A stretch of DNA of 64,000 bases from Dasypus novemcinctus (taxonomy: Eukaryota; Chordata; Mammalia; Cingulata; Dasypodidae), in contig NC_092216.1 of NCBI RefSeq assembly GCF_030445035.2, positions 14,819,405 through 14,883,404 on the forward strand. The letters are read 5' to 3'. A model generated the notes under the pieces. The model worked only from the letters and a program-made list of their open reading frames with translations. It did not search any database and had not been told where the DNA came from. Position numbers and translations under genes: made by a program. Within the stretch, counting starts at the first letter, position 1. Each line of letters begins with the position of its first letter. Shown one piece after another: positions 23,630-34,748 of this stretch.

Positions 23630-25810
23630 TTCTTGTGGGGGCATACCTAGAACTAGAATTGCTGAGAAAATGCCAGCTGTTTTCCAAAGTGTCCCTACCA
23701 CTCTGTGTTCTCACTAGTCATGTTTAAGTCTCCAGTCGTTCGCTTTCTGGCTCGCTCTTGCTGCTGCTGTTGGTTTTAACTACCCATCCTAGTTAGTGTG
23801 TAGTCATATTTATTTCTGACTTTAATTTGTGTTTCCCTGATGGCTAATATTGTTGAGTACTTTTTTATGTGCTTATTGGCCATTTGTATATCTTCTTTGG
23901 TTAAGAAATTTTTTACCCAACTTTTATTTGGGGTGGTTGTAATATTATTTAGTTGTAAGTGACTATATTTTCTGGATTCAGGTTGATTGTCAAATAACAT
24001 GTATTGCAAGTAATTTGTACAAGTCTTAACTTGCAAAGTGCAGGAGTTATCTTTCAGTGAATTCTTGAAAAAGCTGTAGTCATGGAATTCTGGGATTTTT
24101 TCTTTCAGCACTTTACATATCACATATTTTGTCTACTTTCTTACCAGAAGTCTGTAATCATTCTTATTTTCATTCCTGTTCATGCATTCTATCTTTTTTC
24201 CCTCTGGCTACATTTAAGAATTTTCTCTTTATCACTTGTTTTCAGGAATTTTATGATGTGCATTTGTATGTTTTTCTTTGTGTTTATATTGCTTGGACAT
24301 TTTTCACTTGTTTATAATTTTCATCAAATTGGCAATGTATTGGCCATTATTGCTTCAGATATTTTCTCTGCCCCTATCTGCACTTTTCTTCAATTCTACA
24401 TATACTGTATCTTTGTTATTGTCCTCCTGGACAGGAAAGTATTAATTTTTAATCTGTTTTTCTCTGTGTGATTCAGTCTGGACAGAGTCCATTGCTATAT
24501 CTTCAGGTTCCCAGGTCTTTTTTATTTTTCATTGTTAGTGGTATGTATTGGGTTTTTTTTTTTGGTTTTTTTTTTATTATATTTTCATTTCCAGAAGTTT
24601 CAGTTAAGTCTTTTTTATATGTTTGATTCTCTCCTCCTTTTGATTTTATTTGCCTTTAGGTCCTTGAACAAATAGATATTAATGATAACTGCCTTTAAAT
24701 ATTTAGCTGCTAATTCCAGCACTCTTTCATTGCCAGGTGTCTTTCTCTTGATTGATTTTCTTCTTGGCTATAGGTCATATTATACTGCTTCTTAACATTC
24801 TGCTGATTTTTATTAGGAGCCTGACCTATGGATTTACATTTTCAAGTCTTGGAATACTTTAAAGAACATTGGATTTTGTTTCCACAGGCAATCAATTGCA
24901 GACTAGCTGGATTCTCTGAGCTTGTTTTTAAGCATTTTTAGAGTGGGTTGTGAGTAACCTTTACTCTTGGGGTCATTCATTCTCACTACTAAGACTCGCC
25001 CTTGCTGAGGGCTCTGTTGGATGCCTGGGTCCTCTCCCAGGTGTCTCTACCTTGCTGAGAGCTCTGTTGGATGCCCGGCTACTCTTCCAGGTGTCTCTAC
25101 CTTGCTGAGAGCTCTGTTGGATGCCCATGTACTCTACCAGGTGGTAACCCAGGTCATTCTTAGCTCTCTGGGACATTTGGGAATTTGGGGCCTTACAACT
25201 TCCCAATAAGTGTTCTTTTCCAGCGGTTTTCTTTGCCCTGGCTCATGACGTTTTTCCTGGTGTGTGCTCACACGGGTATCAGCCAAAGGCTCAAAGGGAT
25301 GCTGTGCCTCTTTGCGCCCCTGCTCTGTAGCTTCCTTTTGTCGGTGCTCTGCCATGTCAGCCGCATGCCCTTGGCCTCCCTGAGTACCAGGCCTGCCCTT
25401 CGCCTCCCCAGAGCGCCAGTGCCTATGTGGGCTTCCCCTTCCTTCTCGGCTACCTGGACATTGTCTCTAGGCACAAATCTGGAGCAGTCATTAGTCAGCA
25501 CCTTTTCCCCTTTCTGCAGAAGTGGTAGTCCAGTAGCTGCAGTAGCTATTTACTCCAGTTTCCTAGTTTTTGTGGTGGGAGGCAAGTCCCTCCAAACTTA
25601 CTCCCTTGTGAACAGAGGCCAGAGGGTCACGGATTTGTGTTGGGTGTTAACTTTGTATTTGTTTTTTAACTGAGATCTAACTTGTTATAAAATTGACTAT
25701 TTTTAAAAAGTATAGAATTCAGCAGTTTTAAGTATATTCACAAGGTTGTGCAGCCATCCTCACTTTCTAATTCCTGAATACTTCCATTACCCCAAAAAGT
25801 AACCGCGAGC
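23630..25810 (-). mobile_element. Old LINE-1 3' sequence, antisense, in intron 2
   Basis: 'aactagaattgctgagaaaa', 'ttgtgtttccctgatggct', 'tttttatgtgcttattggc' and later 'aaaattgactatttttaaa', 'cacaaggttgtgcagccatc' are complements of old L1 3' sequence. The middle (24100-25650) is poorly matched and may include other old LINE parts; it carries the minisatellite at 25001. Confidence 0.6.
25001..25143 (+). repeat. Minisatellite, 50-bp unit, 2.9 copies
   Basis: The unit begins CTTGCTGAGGGCTCTGTTGG at 25001, 25051 and 25101, an exact 50-base period with a few changes per copy. The third copy stops at the GTG of 25143. Confidence 0.95.
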
Positions 25811-25879
25811 CCGTTAGGCGGCCGCTCCTGCTTCTCCACGTGCCCACCGCCTGTCCAGCTCCCCTGCTTCCGCACACGG

Positions 25880-26077
25880 CCCACCTCGCCTCCTCGACTT
25901 CCACTCACCACGACCCACCTCGCCTCCTCGACGTCCACTCACCATGGCTCATCTCGCCTCCTCGACGTCCACTCACCATGACCCACCTCGCCTCCTTGAC
26001 GTCCACTCACCACGACCCACCTCGCCTCCTCGACGTCCACTCACCACGGCTCACCTCGCCTCCTTGACGTCCGCTCC
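25880..26077 (+). repeat. Minisatellite, 34-bp unit, about 6 copies
   Basis: The unit CCCACCTCGCCTCCTCGAC... begins at 25880, 25914, 25948, 25982, 26016 and 26050, exactly 34 bases apart. It is rich in CpG. The peptide LASSTSTHHDPPRLLDV read in it is a repeat artefact. Confidence 0.96.
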
Positions 26078-27878
26078 AGCCCTTCCTGTGTCAGTGCCAG
26101 GTGGGAAGAAGGTCCATGGAGCACTGGGAGCAGCGGGGTTGCAAGGATTCCTGCTTCCACCCCACCACTCACGCTGCTCCCTGGACGTCTCCCCATTCAC
26201 AACTGGAGCCGTAGGGCAGCACACACTCGACTGAGGCGTGGTCTTTGCCTTCCAGAAGCTTCTCTTTATGGGGAAGGTGGGCCTTAAACTGGGTTGAGGA
26301 CTTTCTGCTCAAATGTGACACAGACATTTCTGTCCCAAAACTAACTTTCTTTCCCTAAGAGAAACAAGAAAAGGAAGGAAAAGGGGTTGGGGGAGACTGT
26401 TTTTAGTGAAAATAACATAGATAGACCACACTCTCAGGAATAGTGTCAACTGCAATGGAAAAAAGGACAAAATTGAAGAAAGGTAGCAAATTTCATGGAA
26501 ACCTGTATATCTCGAGCAGGGAGAAAAAAGAATATACCCAGTAATTGCTTGTTGGTGGCTGTTCAAAGTCAGGAAAAAAAAGACCTTTAAAAATATCCAG
26601 GTCACTTGGCCAAAAGTACCTTTGCAGCCCCTGTGGCTTCCTGCCCCATGGGGCAGGCGCCGGGCCCGGGAGCAGCGCTGCGCTCGTGGCTAAGGGCACA
26701 GAGGCACTCCTGGGAGCGTGTAGGACATGGCCCTGCGTGGAAGCTGCCACACTCCTCTGCTCACCAACTCCAGGTCCTGGCTGCCCCGGACAAGACGAGC
26801 AGCAGCTGGAGAGGAGCCGGGAGGCCGTGCCCTGTGCTCTTAGGGGAGGTAAGAGCCATCAGCAGGAAGGCAGGAGACGCAGCAGAAAAATCAGGGGAAG
26901 AGCAGAGAACATTTCAAACACACTGTCTCCGTGATCTTGTAGAAAGAAATCAAACGTGACAGTTTCAAATGAACCCAAATGAATAAAATGCATCAAAAAA
27001 GTAATAACGCGATGGGACTTGAAAAGTATTAGAGTTCTGGAAAAAAGCAGTGAAAAAACCAGGGTAGAAATGAAAGTCATGTCAGAAGTAGCAGAAAATA
27101 AAATGGACATTGCTGAAAATAGGGTTGCATAGATGGAGCTAGAGACCAAATAGCACAGAGTAAATGACAGGTGCTAAGGACAAAAGCAACCCCTAATAAA
27201 CGTAACTAGTACTGTTGAACAAATGAAACAGATGGCGTGAATGCGTGGAGGGTGGGCAGCTTCTTCATCAAGAAGGCCTGGCTGTGGCCTGCTCTCTCTT
27301 CCAATGTGTGACTGAGAAGCTGCCTGCAGAGAGCTTCACGACGGGCGTTGCTCTGTATTCATCTTCCGACATGAAACAGGAGCGAGCTCGCACTCGCTGA
27401 CCAGTTGGCCGGGCGGGGCTGTGTGGATGACTCTTGTCCATTGTCCTTTGAGCCCTTGGACCACACTCCCCTGCAGAGCAGGGTCAAGTGTGGCTGTCTG
27501 CTGGTGATACGTTAGCAGGTGCAGCCACAGGACTGCATTGTAGCCTTTCCTAGGCCCTGTGCTGAACGTCCTTAGTTACACAGCAGAGTTCTCCATTTTG
27601 ACTCCAGAAACCAGAGCAGCTCACCACATGGGGGGTCGTGGAGGCAGGGAGTGGCCCGGGTCTGGTGGACATGGGGGCAGCTGTTCCCTTTCTCAGAGCG
27701 CCATTTGCTGCACCCCTGCTGGCACAAGACTGTTGGAAACTGGTTCAACCGAAGTTGACTTGGAAAGTATGAAGTGCTGCATGAGCTTCCTGATCCACTT
27801 AGTGAGATAATTAGTTAGCATTGCCCTCCTCCAGCCGCCTGTCTCACATTCTTCCTCTCCCACATGCTTGTTCTCCAG
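26078..27878. other. Intron 2 remainder; possible old LINE sequence
   Basis: 26880-27200 reads like an old L1 5'/ORF1 region on the + strand ('gaacccaaatgaataaaatg', 'gaaagtcatgtcagaagtag'), by resemblance only. 26600-26850 and 27240-27720 are GC richer without a recognisable product. Ends at the exon 3 acceptor. Confidence 0.4.
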
Positions 27879-27955
27879 GGCATACCCCTGCAGGTGTTCG
27901 ACAGGTGGTCTTTCGACATGCTTGTGATGAGCCCTCCGTGCCAGCCGTTCACGAG
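27879..27955 (+). CDS. TRDMT1: TRDMT1 exon 3 with catalytic PPCQ motif (residues 59-84)
   Basis: This exon follows the acceptor TTCTCCAG and is followed by GTATGG. It has 25 codons plus two bases of an Arg codon. It encodes motif IV, SPPCQPFTR, and the Cys at position 79 in human numbering is the nucleophile that attacks C6 of the target cytosine. The N-terminal part (GIPLQVFDRW) has several substitutions relative to the human sequence, but the catalytic loop is unchanged. Intron 2 before it is 6146 bp and holds an LTR, old LINE sequence and two minisatellites. Confidence 0.97.
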
Positions 27956-30031
27956 GTATGGATGCGGGAGCTCTGGGGCTCCCCCCAGGCCAGCTCAGGG
28001 GCACAGCTTTGAATTTTTTCGTATTTCCTTTCATGTACTTATATTTAGATTTCAGCTTTGATCATGAAGGAAATAGAAAATGCTGCCAAATGCTCAAAAT
28101 GATTTGGTCAATGGTTGATATACAGAGACTATCAAGAACCTCTTCTATGTTACCTACAATACAACATTCATTTCTGGCCCAAATTACTTAAATTATTTAA
28201 ACTAATGAGCACCCAGCAATATCTTTCTAATACTGATTAATCAAAGTGAATTTCCATAATCTATTCAAGTCTTAAAGTACTTAACTAAAATTTAAAGCTA
28301 GCCAGGTAAGGTATGTGTGAGTTATATATTTCTTAAAATTTATGTGTACATTTAATAATTCTGACTTTCTGCAGCTTTGTCACAATTACTTCCTTTTTAA
28401 AATTATATTGTATTTATTTGGCTGCATGTTTCAGAGAATTGCATATTAGATGGAAATCTTGACGAGCTCATCTTCATTTGGAGATTTCTGATCATGATTA
28501 GATTGGTTAGCACTGGTCTCCATGTCCTCTGTGGAGTGAGCCCTTGGCTTAAGCAGGCCTGCGGGCACGGTGCTGTCGTCATTTCTCAGGGGAGTGGAGG
28601 CGCAGGAGCCAAGTCACTTCCCAGGGCTGGCGCTCAGGACCCGGGAGCCGGGCTGTCAGTGCAGGTGCTGCGACGGGGTTCGCCACAGTCCCTGCTCTGT
28701 GCGGCCTGAGGCGCTCGTGCTTGATGTCCATCTCAGCTTGGACTTTTAAGTCCTCTAAGGAAGCCGCTCCTCTGGGATTTGCCGTGTACCCAAGTGTCTG
28801 CCCATTTCTGGTGCGCTTTGTTCTCGTCCTTCAGGGCAGTGACTGACAGCTCAGTGATTCTCGGTGGGGGCCGTTCTCTTGGAGGGTGCTCTAAGCACCT
28901 GCAGAGTAAGGCCCAGTACCAAAGGGGGCATGGAAGAGAACGCGGCCCTGCCCCGAGCAGCCTGGTGGTGACTGCCCTGGGCGCTGCCCTGGCTCCTGCC
29001 CCAGCTCCACCCACACTGGCCCACCTGCACTGGTCCCCCCTGCACTGGAGCCACCCGCACTTGGCCCCCCTGCACAGGCCCCACCTGCACTGGCCCTACC
29101 CATGCCTGCCCCACCCTCACCTGCCCCACCCACACCTGGCCCACCTGTGTCCATGGCAGCTGTGACAGACCCTATGGTCATCATCCCACTTGGAACTCTG
29201 AGAGGAAGGGGCCAGCACGGGGTTGCTGAGGTGTCTGTCTGGCCCTCCCTAATTCTCCTGCAGAGGGTTTGGCCAGGCTGCCAGGTGACAGGCCTGGCAG
29301 CTGTGCCAAGTAACTTAGCAAAAGTGAGGCGCTTAAAATTAAGCAGCACAGGCTTGGACCCGAGTCCCCTGCCTCGGCTCCTCGGACGCTCTGTACGTCT
29401 TTCAGGCTTGATCCTGGGCCCCATCCTGGGCCCCATCCCGGGCCTCATGTGAGTCCTACCACTTGCTCACACGTTCCATCTCTGTGCTGTCCCCATGGAG
29501 ACCCTCCCGCTCCTGAACTAGACCTGTCTACACGGGCACAGCCTTCTGGTCTGCATCTCTGCTGCTGCTGTGACCTGCTCGGTGGGCTTGGCCCCCAGTG
29601 CTTCAGCTACAAGGTGCTGCTCCCCACCCAGCTCCCTCTGCTGCACCCGAGCCTCACCTGGGGAAGCCGCTGGGGTGTGCGCGTGCGTACGTGTGTGTCC
29701 ACGCTTGTATCTGTGTGTGCATGCATGTGTGTGCATGTCTTTCCTGAAAGAAATGGTTTTAAGAGGGTGATTGATTTTATTATTCATTGTTTCACGTAAG
29801 CCCTTTGGCATATTGTTTGTGAAAATAAATTGTATCTGCTTATTAGATATGCAATGCTTGTTTGCTTTTTAGTTACATAAGAATGCCTATCTTCTCCATA
29901 GGACCAGAGGTGATTATGTCATTTGTGAGGACCAAGTTATTTGAGTGCTCTATCTGGTTGTGTTAAGGTGGCTTGATGTCTTTATATGACACTCTCCATC
30001 CACTTCTGCGTGCTTTTCTCCGCTGCTTTAG
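27956..30031. other. Intron 3, no gene
   Basis: 28010-28470 is A/T rich, 28530-29650 GC rich with a minisatellite (separate entry), and a TG-rich run lies at 29677-29740. Overlapping open frames of up to 185 residues on both strands are products of the GC-rich composition. Confidence 0.55.
29005..29150 (+). repeat. Minisatellite, about 15-bp C-rich unit
   Basis: Imperfect repeats of CCCACCTGCACTGG and variants (cccaccctcacctg, cccacccacacctgg) run for about 145 bases. On the minus strand it reads as a Gly-Gly-Ala-Val rich peptide, an artefact. Confidence 0.8.
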
Positions 30032-30103
30032 AATCGGCCGACAGGGTGATGTGGCGGACCCAAGGACGAACAGCTTTCTATATGTCCTGGATGTGCTCCC
30101 AAG
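30032..30103 (+). CDS. TRDMT1: TRDMT1 exon 4 (residues about 84-108)
   Basis: The acceptor is CTGCTTTAG and the donor GTAAAG. The exon is 72 bases: one base closes the Arg codon from exon 3, 23 codons follow, and two bases open the next Arg codon. It encodes the IGRQGD loop after the catalytic Cys and the following helix (RTNSFLYVLDVLP). The loop differs from human at a few positions (for example Val-Ala-Asp-Pro in place of Met-Thr-Asp-Ser). Intron 4 after it is only 444 bp, and I saw no repeat in it. Confidence 0.96.
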
Positions 30104-30547
30104 GTAAAGACTTGGCTCCTTGTTCCGGCTTACCTGGGTCCTGGAGAACGTGCTGTGTGGGTTTTATAGAGAGGAGCAGCTCGAACGCTCTGCATAGGTT
30201 TCCTTGTGCTGTGTCACCGATGATGTAACAGGTGTCTCAAGGTGTCCTGCTGTCCCCGGGAGCACAGGGCGCAGGCCTGGCCGCCAAGGCCTATGGCTTC
30301 TGCTTGGGGCCGGAGCAGGTGGGGCCGGAGCAGGTGGGCTGCGCGGCTGAGCCGTGAGCCCTGGTTCAGCCGCTCTGCTGACTGGGGAGGGCAGGTCCTC
30401 GAGTGACGGGAGCTTCAGCGACACTCGCACCTCAATGTTAGCTCTAAAAGGGGGGCAATGTTGATAAAAAGAGAGCGTTCAAAAAGTCCTTAACTCATGT
30501 TTCCCACAAATAATGGTTTTCCTTATTTTTCACATTTTTTTTTCCAG

Positions 30548-30613
30548 ATTACAAAAATTGCCAAAGTATATTCTTTTAGAAAATGTCAAAGGTTTTGAAG
30601 TATCTTCTACAAG
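30548..30613 (+). CDS. TRDMT1: TRDMT1 exon 5 with ENV motif (residues about 108-130)
   Basis: The exon follows a strong polypyrimidine tract (TTTTTTTTTCCAG) and is followed by GTAAAA. It is 66 bases and in frame on both sides. It encodes motif VI, LLENVKGFEVSSTR; the Glu of ENV, residue 119, contacts the target cytosine ring and is essential for catalysis in this family. From Pro113 to the end of the exon it is identical to the human sequence as I know it, as expected for the active-site core. Confidence 0.97.
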
Positions 30614-31332
30614 GTAAAAAAATGTGTTTGTCTTGAGTGCCTCTTAGCCTTGGCATGCTTTATGGTAGGAACTGTTGTGCAGTAAGCACAACATGCTGGC
30701 ATTTTATATATACATGTTTTATTCCTTAATATTAATTTTTGCTGATGAATAATGTAACATATCACCAAGTTTGGTTCAAGTCATCCTCTCCCATTTTGAT
30801 ATGTCTGACCGCTTCCGGTATAAGCACTCATCTTCCTGAGGGCTGTGCTTCTCCACTTCATTGGCTCTGCTCTACTGCTGGGGCGTGAGTGACGGGGTCA
30901 TGTTGGCCAGCATTCTCTGCCATGCCTCTGGGTGGCAGCAGCGAGTGCGGTGTCAGGGCCATTCAGACGGCAGCCGGCTGGGGGAGAAGCCTGGTCCGCC
31001 CCAGCTCCAGCTGCTGCCGTCCCACTTGCCACATGGGAGACGCAGTTCCAGGTCTCTTAGCACACCCGTCACGAGCAGGACTAGAGGTTCTGACGCCTCC
31101 GTGGGCCAGTGCTCTGGCAGCTTTGTGTCTGTAATAGGAAATGGCCCATGTCTCTTCACTAGTAATTGCTCAAGCTCTGGGGTTAGTGAAGACCTCGGAT
31201 CATTGTCTTTCTAAACAGCTTGAGTGAAGGTATAGTTTTCACCAAAATGAAGTTTTATACATGGTACTTTATTTATAATAAGCCCATTTTCAGGTATAGA
31301 GTTAAAGCTTTTCTTTTTTCTGTCCTTTTTAG
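30614..31332. other. Intron 5, no gene
   Basis: A/T-rich ends with a GC-richer middle (30850-31190). No repeat recognised. Frames of up to 117 residues at 30861-31214 have no domain. Confidence 0.5.
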
Positions 31333-31402
31333 AGACCTGTTGGTACAAACAATAGAAAACTGTGGCTTTCAGTACCAAGAATTTCTATTATCTCCAGCCT
31401 CT
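31333..31402 (+). CDS. TRDMT1: TRDMT1 exon 6 (residues 130-153)
   Basis: The acceptor is CCTTTTTAG. The donor is GTAGGT, directly after the Ser codon TCT; a second GT lies four bases further on, but using it would break the frame into exon 7. The exon has one base closing Arg130 and 23 codons (DLLVQTIENCGFQYQEFLL then SPAS). It encodes the helix and strand between motifs VI and VIII, and ends on a codon boundary. Intron 6 after it contains a tRNA-derived SINE. Confidence 0.96.
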
Positions 31403-32067
31403 GTAGGTACCACAATTATAGATCTTTATAAATATTACAATTAAAGGTTTTTTCCCCCTAAGGAAATTTGAATCAATAAATAGAATATATGTATTTTGGA
31501 TAATATTCTAGGTAAATCCTGAAATTTGTTCAAACATGGGTCTTAATTTACTAAAGAATGTATATATGCCTATAGATTCATGAATATATATTTTATGAAA
31601 AATTATACCACATAGCTTGAAGCTCACCGATTATATATGTCTCTTTCCACGTGGAAAATATAGTGTTACTTTGAAAATATGGGATTTGGCATTTCCAAAA
31701 TAGGTGTAATACGGTTTAATAATGCTTTATAATTGTCCAAAATAGAAAACAAAATGAACATATGATAATTTTCTCATTACTTTTTTTGGTGACATTATAT
31801 TTAAATGCAAATATTTCTTCCATTTCAAGGGTAAGAAATCAAAGTAATTGGTTATGATAAAATATTTGGCAGCTCTTTGCTTTTGTGAGTGTCATTGTCT
31901 GTTTTTTCTTTTGACATTGTTCTTGTTTGTTTCTTATCATCTTTAGTTGTATTCTACAGGTCTTTGCCCTGAAGTTACAAGAAAACCCATTTCAAAAAAT
32001 TAGATATACAAGCTTTGGAAATTGGCAATATATCTGATCTCTTCAAATTTATATCATATATGTAACC
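31403..32067. other. Intron 6, first part, no gene
   Basis: A/T-rich sequence with no recognised element before the SINE. Confidence 0.5.
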
Positions 32068-32482
32068 TTTTTTTAAAAAAAAGATTTATTTATTTTCCCC
32101 CTTCCCCTCCTCCCACCCCACCCTGCTGTTTTTGCTGTCTGTGTTGTCTTCACATTTTCTCTCCTCTAGGATTCACCAGGATTCGATCCTGGCGACTCCT
32201 GATGTGGAGAGAGGTTCCCTGTCAATTGCATCAACCTACTTCCTGGTTTCTGCTGCGTTTCACCTTGACTCTCCCCTTGGCTCTCTTTTGTCACATCATC
32301 ATCTTCCTGCGTGACTCACTTGCGCGGGCACTGGCTCACCACGCAGGCACTTGTGTGGGCACTGGCTCACTGCTCAGGCACACGTTCTCTTCTTCTTTTT
32401 CACCAGGAGGCCCCAGGGATTGAACCCAGGTCCTCCCATATGGTAGGCGGAAGCTCTATGCCTTGAGCCACCTCCGCTTCCC
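32068..32482 (-). mobile_element. tRNA-headed SINE, antisense, divergent subtype
   Basis: It starts with 'aaaagatttatttatttt' and ends with 'gagccacctccgcttccc' like the other SINEs, and the tRNA-like head 'gattgaacccaggtcctccc' is present, but the middle ('gattcgatcctggcgactcc') differs from the other copies. It lies in intron 6 of TRDMT1, 388 bases before exon 7. Confidence 0.85.
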
Positions 32483-32870
32483 ATATTTTTTACCTTTTAA
32501 CTTCTGAAATTTAGTGAATCCTTTTTTAACAAAGTGAGGTAATAGCCAAGAATAACTGTGTTTGAATTTCATTGTATGATTACTATGTTATCAATAATAG
32601 GTGTGGAAATGTTTATATAACATATAAAATGAAAGTGACTCATGGTCATATGATTCATTAGATTCAATCTTTATCTCATTCAGAGAAAGAATCAAAGCAA
32701 CAATTTAAAAGGTTCAAAAATTTGCTGTAAATAAGTCTTCCACAAATCAATAGCAGAATTTGCCCTGGAAGAAGTTAAATGTATACCTGGATGAGTTTTT
32801 TCTAGGTGGTTGTAGTGGGATCGAGTTCTTTAATTTCCTATATTAACTAGCCACTGTGGTTGACTTGCAG

Positions 32871-32954
32871 CTTGGCATTCCAAACTCAAGGCTGCGATAT
32901 TTTCTTATTGCAAAACTTCAGTCAGAGCCGTTGTCTTTTCAAGCCCCTGGACAG
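32871..32954 (+). CDS. TRDMT1: TRDMT1 exon 7 with RxR motif (residues 154-181)
   Basis: The exon follows TGACTTGCAG, is followed by GTATTG, and holds exactly 28 codons, so it is a symmetric phase-0 exon. It encodes motif VIII: IPNSRLRYFLIAKL places Arg160 and Arg162 of the RxR motif, which support catalysis. The tail (SEPLSFQAPGQ) leads into the target recognition part. As a symmetric exon its skipping would keep the frame but remove the RxR motif. Confidence 0.97.
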
Positions 32955-33515
32955 GTATTGTTATTCTTTGTTTTTTGCAAATGTATTGTAGTCTGTTACT
33001 TTATCTTCGGGAGCTGCTTTGTGTAGGTTTATGTGTGTCCTCTAGATCTGCAGAGGGGACCGTGCTCAGGCCCAACTCCAAGGCCTGATTCTTCCTCATG
33101 ACACGCATACTACTTTACACAAACCAAAAAAACCCCCACAAAACAAAAGCTTTTCTTTCACCATTAGGAAAATAAAGGTAGAAAAAATACCATTAGCACT
33201 GCTCTCCACCCCCCATAATTGACTGTTTTGCATTTATTCTTTTTTTACCAATAGAAGCCATTGGCTGCTTTTGATAAAATTTAATGTATACTTTTAAAAA
33301 TGTCTTAAGAGTATTTTAATACATTGGTTGCATTTTCTTTGAAGTCGGTGCTGTTTGGCTCTAATTGGGTAAGGGAGACAGTAAGGATTAGTAGAGCCGG
33401 AGTTCAGTGTTCAGGTGCCCCTGATTTTTTGAGCAGTTTTACACGCTTTGGTCAAAAACGAGGCCTGGAGCAGAGTCGGTGGTCAGGGAGAAGCTCCCGG
33501 CGCCCTCACAGGCAG
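32955..33515. other. Intron 7, first part, no gene
   Basis: Mixed sequence with an A/C-rich patch near 33122. No element recognised. Confidence 0.5.
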
Positions 33516-33773
33516 CAGCTGGGGGCTTGTTTACAGACAGGGCTCGTGCCCGCCAGTCCCTGGAATGCACTGCCACTGCCACTACGTCGTCCTGGGCAAT
33601 TCCAGCTGGGGGCTTGTTTACAGACAGGGCTCGTGCCCGCCAGTCCCTGGAATGCACTGCCACTGCCACTACGTCCTGGGCAATTCCAGCTGGGGGCTTG
33701 TTTATAGACAGGGCTCGCGCCCGCCAGTCCCTGGAATGCACTGCCACTGCCACTACGTCCTGGGCAATTCCAG
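33516..33773 (+). repeat. Minisatellite, 84-87 bp unit, 3 copies, intron 7
   Basis: The unit starts CAGCTGGGGGCTTGTTTA at 33516, 33603 and 33687 and ends CTGGGCAATTCCAG. The first copy has GTCGTC where the others have one GTC, giving 87 against 84 bases. Copies are nearly identical (TTTACAG or TTTATAG; CTCGTG or CTCGCG), so the triplication is recent. Because units are multiples of three, both strands stay open, producing frames of up to 141 residues that are not genes. Confidence 0.96.
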
Positions 33774-34068
33774 GAACAGTGTATATAGTATTGTAACAAA
33801 ACTTTAACAGAAACTTCATCATTAATATTCCTGGAACTTTTTTAAAATTGATTTTTCTTTGCAAAATAAGACATTATCGTGGTTACAGATTTTTGCTGAG
33901 ACAAGTTTTCCCTAAAGGACTCATGAGTAGAAATAACTTTTCATTGTGGAAAGCACTTTTCTTTTTCTGACCTCTATTTTTCTTTTAGATGATGGCTATG
34001 ATTCAGTTTTTCCTTTTTAATGAACGAGATGGCAAGCTTTAATCCAAAGCACAGTTTTGGGAAATGTT

Positions 34069-34110
34069 AACATTGCTTTCTTTTTTTTTTTTTTTTAAAC
34101 ATTGCTTTCT
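34069..34110. repeat. Poly(T) tract between 12-base direct repeats
   Basis: AACATTGCTTTC at 34069-34080 and AACATTGCTTTCT at 34098-34110 flank sixteen T's. This is what a target-primed insertion consisting of the A tail alone would leave. Confidence 0.7.
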
Positions 34111-34407
34111 AAACTTCTTTTCCAATATGATGCTCTATATTTACCATGCTTCCCGTTATTTTGTGACTGTCTTACTAATAAACATAGAAAACAGTAAACT
34201 CATGAAATAAATTATCATAGCCTGGTGACTTTACAGCTGTATGGCAAATAACCTGGAAGAAGGTGTGTAACTGCAAAGCATAGGCTCTGTCTTTTTCACG
34301 ATAATCTTATAAAGGCTAAAGAGACTTTTGCATAATGTTAACTGGATGCCGGTAATTTGTCTTTTATTTTTAATCATACTTTTGACACTTTATATTCTTA
34401 ATGCCAG

Positions 34408-34748
34408 GTATTGATGGAGTTCCCCAAAACTGGATCTGGAAATCCACAAAACTGTGCAATAGATGCAGGAAAGAAAATTGAAGCAAAGAAAATTGAACCC
34501 AGTATTTTGTGTGATAACACACAGTGTTCTGGAAAAGAGGCCATACTTTTTAAGCTTGAAACTGCCAAAGAAATTAACAGGAAACATCAACAGGACAGTG
34601 ACCTCTCTGTTCAGATGCTGAGAGATTTTCTTGAGGATGACGTTGACAGGAAGCAGTACTTTTTGCCCCCAAAGTTGTTGCTGCGATACGCTCTTTTACT
34701 GGACATTGTTAAGCCTACGTGCAGGAGGTCCACGTGCTTTACAAAGGG
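34408..34748 (+). CDS. TRDMT1: TRDMT1 exon 8, target-recognition domain (residues 182-295)
   Basis: This is the largest exon, 341 bases, between acceptor TGCCAG and donor GTAAGT. The first 45 or so residues are the variable region, where this sequence is most different from human and one residue shorter. The second half (LFKLETAKEI, DSDLSVQMLRDFLED, LLLRYALLLDIV) is well conserved and ends with the Dnmt2-specific CFT motif, RRSTCFTKG, at about residues 288-295, implicated in tRNA substrate recognition. The faster change in the first part is normal for the gene: this is the disordered or linker portion in known structures. Confidence 0.97.

Noticed and set aside
33439..33864. 141-residue minus-strand and 127-residue plus-strand frames in intron 7
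   Set aside because: Products of the 84-87 bp tandem triplication, whose unit is a multiple of three.
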